From IMG/VR virus record IMGVR_UViG_3300014050_000130, positions 1 to 24,586 of that record: 24,586 nucleotides of DNA, one strand, 5' to 3'. The translations under genes were made by a program, and so were the position numbers. The notes under the pieces were generated by a model that saw nothing but the letters and a program-made list of their open reading frames with translations, had not been told where the DNA came from and did no database searches. Numbering within the stretch: position 1 is the stretch's first letter; each line of letters begins with the position of its first letter. Shown in pieces: positions 21,409 to 24,586 of this stretch. This DNA is from a virus.

Positions 21409-21852
21409 CTACTGCAATTGAACTGCGTAATAAGAAATTTTAAGTGGGTAGTTATTTCCCGCTTGGCTATCATTAACTGGAACATTTAAATCAACTTCAT
21501 AGGTAAATCCTGCAGAAGTAACAGTTTTAACGGTTACAAACCCGTTTTTACCTGTTGTTGGATACATAACAGTTGCAATAACCACGGGAGTTGCAGTAAA
21601 TCTTCCTAAGTCAAAGTTCTTAGTTCCAATAACTAATTGGTCACCAGTTGTAGACGTTGTAAGGTTTACTGTGCCAACCTCCATTGCAAGAGGTACTTGA
21701 GCAGGACGAATTATCGGTGCATTAAATGTTTGTGCTGCACTAAATGTATTGGTAAACCCTGTTCGTGCATATTGCGACAAGTCAGGGTATGCAACTGAAA
21801 GGGATTCCCAATCAGTACCATTCCATACTCGTACTTCTCTATATTGAGGCAT
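21409..21852 (-). CDS. Small tail-tip/fibre protein, lectin-like C-terminus
   Basis: The 147-residue protein starts with a short motif common in phage fibres (REVRVWNGTDWESL), has a Thr/Phe-rich neck (FTNTFSAAQTFNAP), and ends in a beta-rich domain (FDLGRFTATPVVIATVMYP, then FTYEVDLNVPVND) resembling H-type lectin folds. It likely binds the host surface next to the baseplate protein. The lectin reading is pattern-based and moderate. Confidence 0.65.
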   Translation of the reverse strand: MPQYREVRVWNGTDWESLSVAYPDLSQYARTGFTNTFSAAQTFNAPIIRPAQVPLAMEVGTVNLTTSTTGDQLVIGTKNFDLGRFTATPVVIATVMYPTTGKNGFVTVKTVTSAGFTYEVDLNVPVNDSQAGNNYPLKISYYAVQLQ

Positions 21853-21855
21853 TTG

Positions 21856-22065
21856 TTAGTCTCTCTTTTGTAATTTCCCATCAACCCAAAGGTCTCCAAC
21901 ACGAGGGTTTGGACCATGAGTTGCTTCGTCATACTCAACAACAATTGGGTCGCTAGTAAAAACTGCTGCCAGTCTTTCGCTTGTCTTCATTGTCGTTACT
22001 ACTTCTCCATCAAGGATAAAGAGGACGAGTTTTTCGTTGTGTAGTTCTGGGGTGTTTTCAGCCAT
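21856..22065 (-). CDS. Small hypothetical structural protein
   Basis: The 69-residue acidic protein includes KLVLFILDGEVVTTMKTSERLAA and ends in GDLWVDGKL, a motif also found in fibre-type proteins (compare GTIWVDSDS in 23578-24243). An AAGGAG site lies 6 bases before the ATG. It is in the tail-gene run, so a tail accessory role is likely. No family recognised. Confidence 0.65.
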   Translation of the reverse strand: MAENTPELHNEKLVLFILDGEVVTTMKTSERLAAVFTSDPIVVEYDEATHGPNPRVGDLWVDGKLQKRD

Positions 22066-22354
22066 TTGTTTCTCCTTCGTCGGCTCCTACTGTAACAGCA
22101 TGCCACTTACCTATGGGGCATGAAGCATGAGGAAGTTTTGCTTTTTCGGTCATAAAGCACCCGCATTTTCTGCAGGTCTTTGTTATGTTGATTAGGTGCT
22201 CGCACTTCAAGCATCCTTCTTCATAACGAGCCTTAAAGGTCTCGTCATCAACTCTGCCTATCTTTGGGTTTATTAAATCCCAAGGACGTGCAGCATCGCC
22301 TGGGTTTTTCTCTTTCCAAATATCCCAGGGTCTTTTCTTAGGTGTCTCTGTCAT
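22058..22354 (-). CDS. Small Cys-rich zinc protein (DUF6171-like)
   Basis: The 98-residue protein has a cluster C48LKC51, C61RKC64GC66 and C79PIGKW, the pattern of small Cys-rich proteins widespread in T4-like and other environmental phages among tail genes (CGCFM...CPxGKW). The N-terminal half repeats RPWD-type segments (RPWDIW and RPWDLI). Likely binds one or two zinc ions. Its start overlaps the end of the cysteine-rich tail gene (ATGA). Function unknown; the DUF name is from memory of the motif. Confidence 0.75.
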   Translation of the reverse strand: MTETPKKRPWDIWKEKNPGDAARPWDLINPKIGRVDDETFKARYEEGCLKCEHLINITKTCRKCGCFMTEKAKLPHASCPIGKWHAVTVGADEGETNG

Positions 22355-23568
22355 TGTCCGTATGCCTTTACTTGTATTGAGCCGATATTTCTTCCATCTT
22401 CGTAGTTGCTTGGAGCACCTACAAGTCCGTAGTTAGTGCTAACTAGGTTGTTAGTTACTGACACAGACCCGACTTGTTGAGTATACAACGAGTCTTTGTA
22501 TGCTGTTATAGAGATAGTGTCGTTTACACCTGAAATTTTTACCGCATTCCAACGTTCATTTACTTGAGTGTCACTGACTACTGAAACAACGCCGTTTGTC
22601 ATTTGCAAAACACGAATATAAAAGTATTGATTGTATGCAGTTGCAGTTCCTACGTTATCGCAAACAAATCTGCTTCCTGATTGGCAACAATTGTAATAAG
22701 GAACGTTACTAAATCCATCAGGGGAACAGGTCTCGATTGTCTCAGTAAATTCCCCATATTGAGTACATACAAAAGCACCATATTGAATATCGTATCCCGC
22801 ACAACCTACATAAACTGAGTAGGTTTCAGATGTACAGTCTCCAGGAATGGTTCTTGTACAAATGTCTCTATCGCAACAAATGCTTGTTCCAAAACGGTTA
22901 CAGTACTTAATGCAGCAGTTGTAAGTTGTAGTTCTATCTGGTGTACATACTGTTCTAGTTCTAGTTTCATAAATAGGGTCAACACACGTAACTGTGTCGG
23001 GTTCGTAGTAACCGTCTACACAATCTACGTATGTGTTTGTTTCTACTAATAGTGTGTTCGGTGGCTCACAAACGAGATTGTAACCCGCAGGGTCTGGACA
23101 TGCAGCAATGCAATAAGACTCATTATGTCCTGATATGCAATAAGAGTAGGTGTAAGACGTTTGATTGTAATAAGGAATAACTGCTGTCCAGTTGTTTTCA
23201 TCTAGACCACGAAAAACAACACCCATACCAGGAGATAATTCATTGGCCTCTAAATTAAAATCAGAAAACCCTGTATCAATAGTTGCAAGTGGGTAGTCTG
23301 ATTTTGAACCCGTAGTATTAGCATTGTTTGAATTGATACGCCATTGACTTCTTTTTAATTCCCAGGCTTGTCCACTTTCAGCAACACCTAATGTGTTAGT
23401 TGTGTCTTGTCGAGAAAAAGTATCCTTTAATTCTGCAGCCCAAAATTGTTTCCAGTTACCGTTGACTTTTACATAGCCAAATTGGGCACGCTTCCACCCA
23501 CCATTGACTTTTGCAAAAAGCCCAGAACCAGACTTAAAATCACCAGAGACCTTAGAACCAATAGCCAT
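22351..23568 (-). CDS. Tail protein: ConA-like domain split by Cys-rich insert
   Basis: The 405-residue protein starts with two short repeats (FAKVNGGWKRA and YVKVNGNWKQF), common at the base of actinophage fibres. A concanavalin-like domain begins with DTFSRQDTTNTLGVAESGQAWE (residues 49-70) and is cut at about residue 136. It resumes at 312 with YFYIRVLQMTNGVVSVVSD and runs to the end. The insert between has 20 cysteines (144-303), including CC pairs at 218/219, 231/232 and 294/295; the rest of the protein has none. The insert is also rich in Tyr and Thr. Reading frame is kept across both junctions. It should be a surface-exposed tail protein; the insert may be disulphide-bonded or metal-binding. 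Its ATG has an AAGGA site. Confidence 0.88.
   Translation of the reverse strand: MAIGSKVSGDFKSGSGLFAKVNGGWKRAQFGYVKVNGNWKQFWAAELKDTFSRQDTTNTLGVAESGQAWELKRSQWRINSNNANTTGSKSDYPLATIDTGFSDFNLEANELSPGMGVVFRGLDENNWTAVIPYYNQTSYTYSYCISGHNESYCIAACPDPAGYNLVCEPPNTLLVETNTYVDCVDGYYEPDTVTCVDPIYETRTRTVCTPDRTTTYNCCIKYCNRFGTSICCDRDICTRTIPGDCTSETYSVYVGCAGYDIQYGAFVCTQYGEFTETIETCSPDGFSNVPYYNCCQSGSRFVCDNVGTATAYNQYFYIRVLQMTNGVVSVVSDTQVNERWNAVKISGVNDTISITAYKDSLYTQQVGSVSVTNNLVSTNYGLVGAPSNYEDGRNIGSIQVKAYGQ
22627..22635. repeat. 9-bp direct repeat, 3' side of Cys-rich insert
   Basis: TTGATTGTA, encoding Tyr-Asn-Gln at residues 312-314 of the tail protein. An identical copy lies 534 bp (178 codons) away at the other edge of the insert. 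Confidence 0.75.
23161..23169. repeat. 9-bp direct repeat, 5' side of Cys-rich insert
   Basis: TTGATTGTA, encoding Tyr-Asn-Gln at residues 134-136 of the tail protein, in the same frame as the other copy. Joining the two copies would restore a continuous ConA-like domain. Confidence 0.75.
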
Positions 23569-23577
23569 GATTAGTCC

Positions 23578-24243
23578 TTAAGGAATGTACTTAATCCAGA
23601 TGTCTCCGTTATTACCACCAGTTGGGTCTGACGTTGAGACCGTGATGTTACGAAGACGAGAGGTAAGTGCTTGGTCTCCTGTAAGTGTTCCTCCAGTAAT
23701 TTGAATTGTAGTTTCGGCAGAAAGCACAGCAGGGTTTGAATCTGAGTCAACCCAAATTGTGCCTGTTGGTAACCCAAGGGCTGCACCATCTGGGGTTGAT
23801 GATTGCCAAAGGATTGGCTTTAACTCCTGGTTATTAACAATAACTTTTCCAGCATTATCAACTTTAGTTAATATAGTTCCAGAAGAGTTTTTAAACTGAA
23901 GTAGGTCTGCTGTTTGATTAGTAAATCCTTGCAAACGAAGAGGTATTACTGTTGCATTTGATGCTTGTATCGTATCGTTACCCGTATTGTGGGTGTACTG
24001 TGTATGAACGTCGCCTTTAATACCTTGCTCGATATTGGCAATACGAGCCTTAAGAGTTGCAAAAGTAACCGTTGCTTCATCAAAAGTTCCTGCATATCCT
24101 GCAGTTACCTGTGGAAGTGTTCCAATCGTTGCTTGAATAGCGGTAACTTCTTGCTGAAGAGCGTTAACGTGTTCGGCAAGAACTAGGTCGGTAAAGTCTT
24201 CTTTAGTGGTAAAGGACTTAACTCCGTCTGGATAAACAGCCAT
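23578..24243 (-). CDS. Tail fibre-like protein
   Basis: The 221-residue protein opens with the fibre motif YPDGVKSFTTKEDFTDLVLAEHVNALQQEVTAI, a helix with heptad spacing that would trimerise, then a beta-rich shaft (TVIPLRLQGFTNQTADLLQFKNSSGT) and two copies of a short tip motif, LPTGTIWVDSD and TGGNNGDIWIKYIP. This is a common plan for small actinophage fibres. A strong AGGAG site lies 6 bases before the ATG. Receptor binding or fibre assembly is inferred. Confidence 0.8.
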   Translation of the reverse strand: MAVYPDGVKSFTTKEDFTDLVLAEHVNALQQEVTAIQATIGTLPQVTAGYAGTFDEATVTFATLKARIANIEQGIKGDVHTQYTHNTGNDTIQASNATVIPLRLQGFTNQTADLLQFKNSSGTILTKVDNAGKVIVNNQELKPILWQSSTPDGAALGLPTGTIWVDSDSNPAVLSAETTIQITGGTLTGDQALTSRLRNITVSTSDPTGGNNGDIWIKYIP

Positions 24244-24251
24244 TTTTTCTC

Positions 24252-24503
24252 CTAATCTACGGCTTCATTCTCTCTGGTTTTGCGGTTTTTGACTGGCTTA
24301 ACCCTTAGCCATTGATGGTATGGGTATGGCTTGGGCTGGTCCTTGTTGCCAAGGTATTGCGAACCGTGGTCAAGGTAGTCTCCAGAGTCTTGATTTTGTT
24401 TGCCATAGCCAAGATAGTTGCCACTAGGTCCACCTCGGTTGTTCCATTTGATGTGCGTTCTGTAATGATGTGAGTTCCTTCTAACCCTGTTAAAGAAGTT
24501 GTA
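24252..24503 (-). other. Open frame without a normal start, overlapping tail gene
   Basis: An 84-codon stretch is open in the -1 frame relative to the tail protein gene that ends at 24305, and continues 53 bases past that stop to a TAG that overlaps the AGGAG site of the next gene. The product would include HIKWNNRGGPSGNYLGYG and DYLDHGSQYLGNKDQP, which look protein-like. It has no ATG, GTG or TTG. It may be a -1 frameshift extension, a gene with a rare start, or chance. Confidence 0.35.
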
Positions 24504-24586
24504 TCAGGAAGAACTTTGACATTAATTCTTTTACCTTTATCAGGTTTGCCAAAAGTGCCACACCAAACGGGATAACTAACATCGCC
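24305..24586 (-). CDS. Tail/baseplate protein, C-terminal part (partial)
   Basis: The N-terminus lies beyond the right edge; 93 residues are visible. It begins in a beta-rich domain (YPVWCGTFGKPDKGKRINVKV), passes through an amphipathic helix with coiled-coil spacing (LVATILAMANKIKTLETTLTT) and ends in SPSHTHTING, a His-Thr tip that in other phage tail spikes and fibres can hold metal. It is therefore likely a trimeric tail or baseplate component. The following 54 bases before the next gene are covered only by the alternative frame listed separately. Confidence 0.75.
   Translation of the reverse strand, partial: GDVSYPVWCGTFGKPDKGKRINVKVLPDTTSLTGLEGTHIITERTSNGTTEVDLVATILAMANKIKTLETTLTTVRNTLATRTSPSHTHTING

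Overview
The window is a block of a tailed double-stranded DNA phage (Caudoviricetes) genome, seen as a densely packed run of about 41 genes that all read on the minus strand. Gene order in transcription is therefore from the right edge to the left edge. A WhiB-family regulator, which is restricted to Actinobacteria and their phages, together with a SpoVS-like protein and the moderate-to-low G+C by eye, points to a low-GC (for example aquatic) actinobacterial host. No integrase, tRNA, rRNA, CRISPR array or insertion sequence was seen.

Right end, 24586 to 19174 (tail tip, baseplate and fibre genes): the end of a tail protein finishing in a His-Thr rich tip, a trimeric-fibre-like protein (23578-24243), a concanavalin-like tail protein interrupted by a 20-cysteine insert (22351-23568), a small Cys-rich protein, a short companion protein, a small lectin-like protein, and a 741-residue baseplate protein with a TIGR02242-like tail domain and two carbohydrate-binding-like modules. 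A small membrane protein (possible holin) and an unknown alpha/beta protein follow.

Middle, 18434 to 7478 (replication): a winged-helix protein that looks like the replication initiator, with two dyad repeats 33 bp apart next to an AT-rich stretch inside its own gene (candidate origin); small zinc-ribbon proteins; a DnaC/IstB-like helicase loader; a SWIM zinc-finger protein; a DnaB-like helicase; a CHC2/Toprim primase; a SNF2-type helicase; a MerR-like DNA-binding protein; an ssDNA-binding protein; and a family A DNA polymerase with proofreading domain. The set makes a self-contained replisome of the lambda O/P plus DnaB type but with its own helicase, primase and polymerase.

Left end, 7481 to 1 (recombination, regulation, nucleotide supply): helical hypothetical proteins, a zinc-ribbon protein, RecA, a PD-(D/E)XK endonuclease, WhiB, a Cas4/RecB-like exonuclease, a dNMP kinase, a RuvC-like resolvase, a SpoVS-like protein, two low-complexity proteins, a small HTH protein and a metallophosphoesterase cut by the window edge. 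RecA, Cas4-like nuclease, SSB and two branched-DNA nucleases suggest recombination-dependent late replication.

Most neighbours overlap by ATGA or GTGA or sit within 10 bases, so translation is probably coupled over long polycistronic transcripts. The most unusual features are the in-frame 178-codon cysteine-rich insertion bounded by a 9-bp direct repeat, the candidate intragenic origin, and a WhiB protein whose CxxC pair is stretched to Cx8C.
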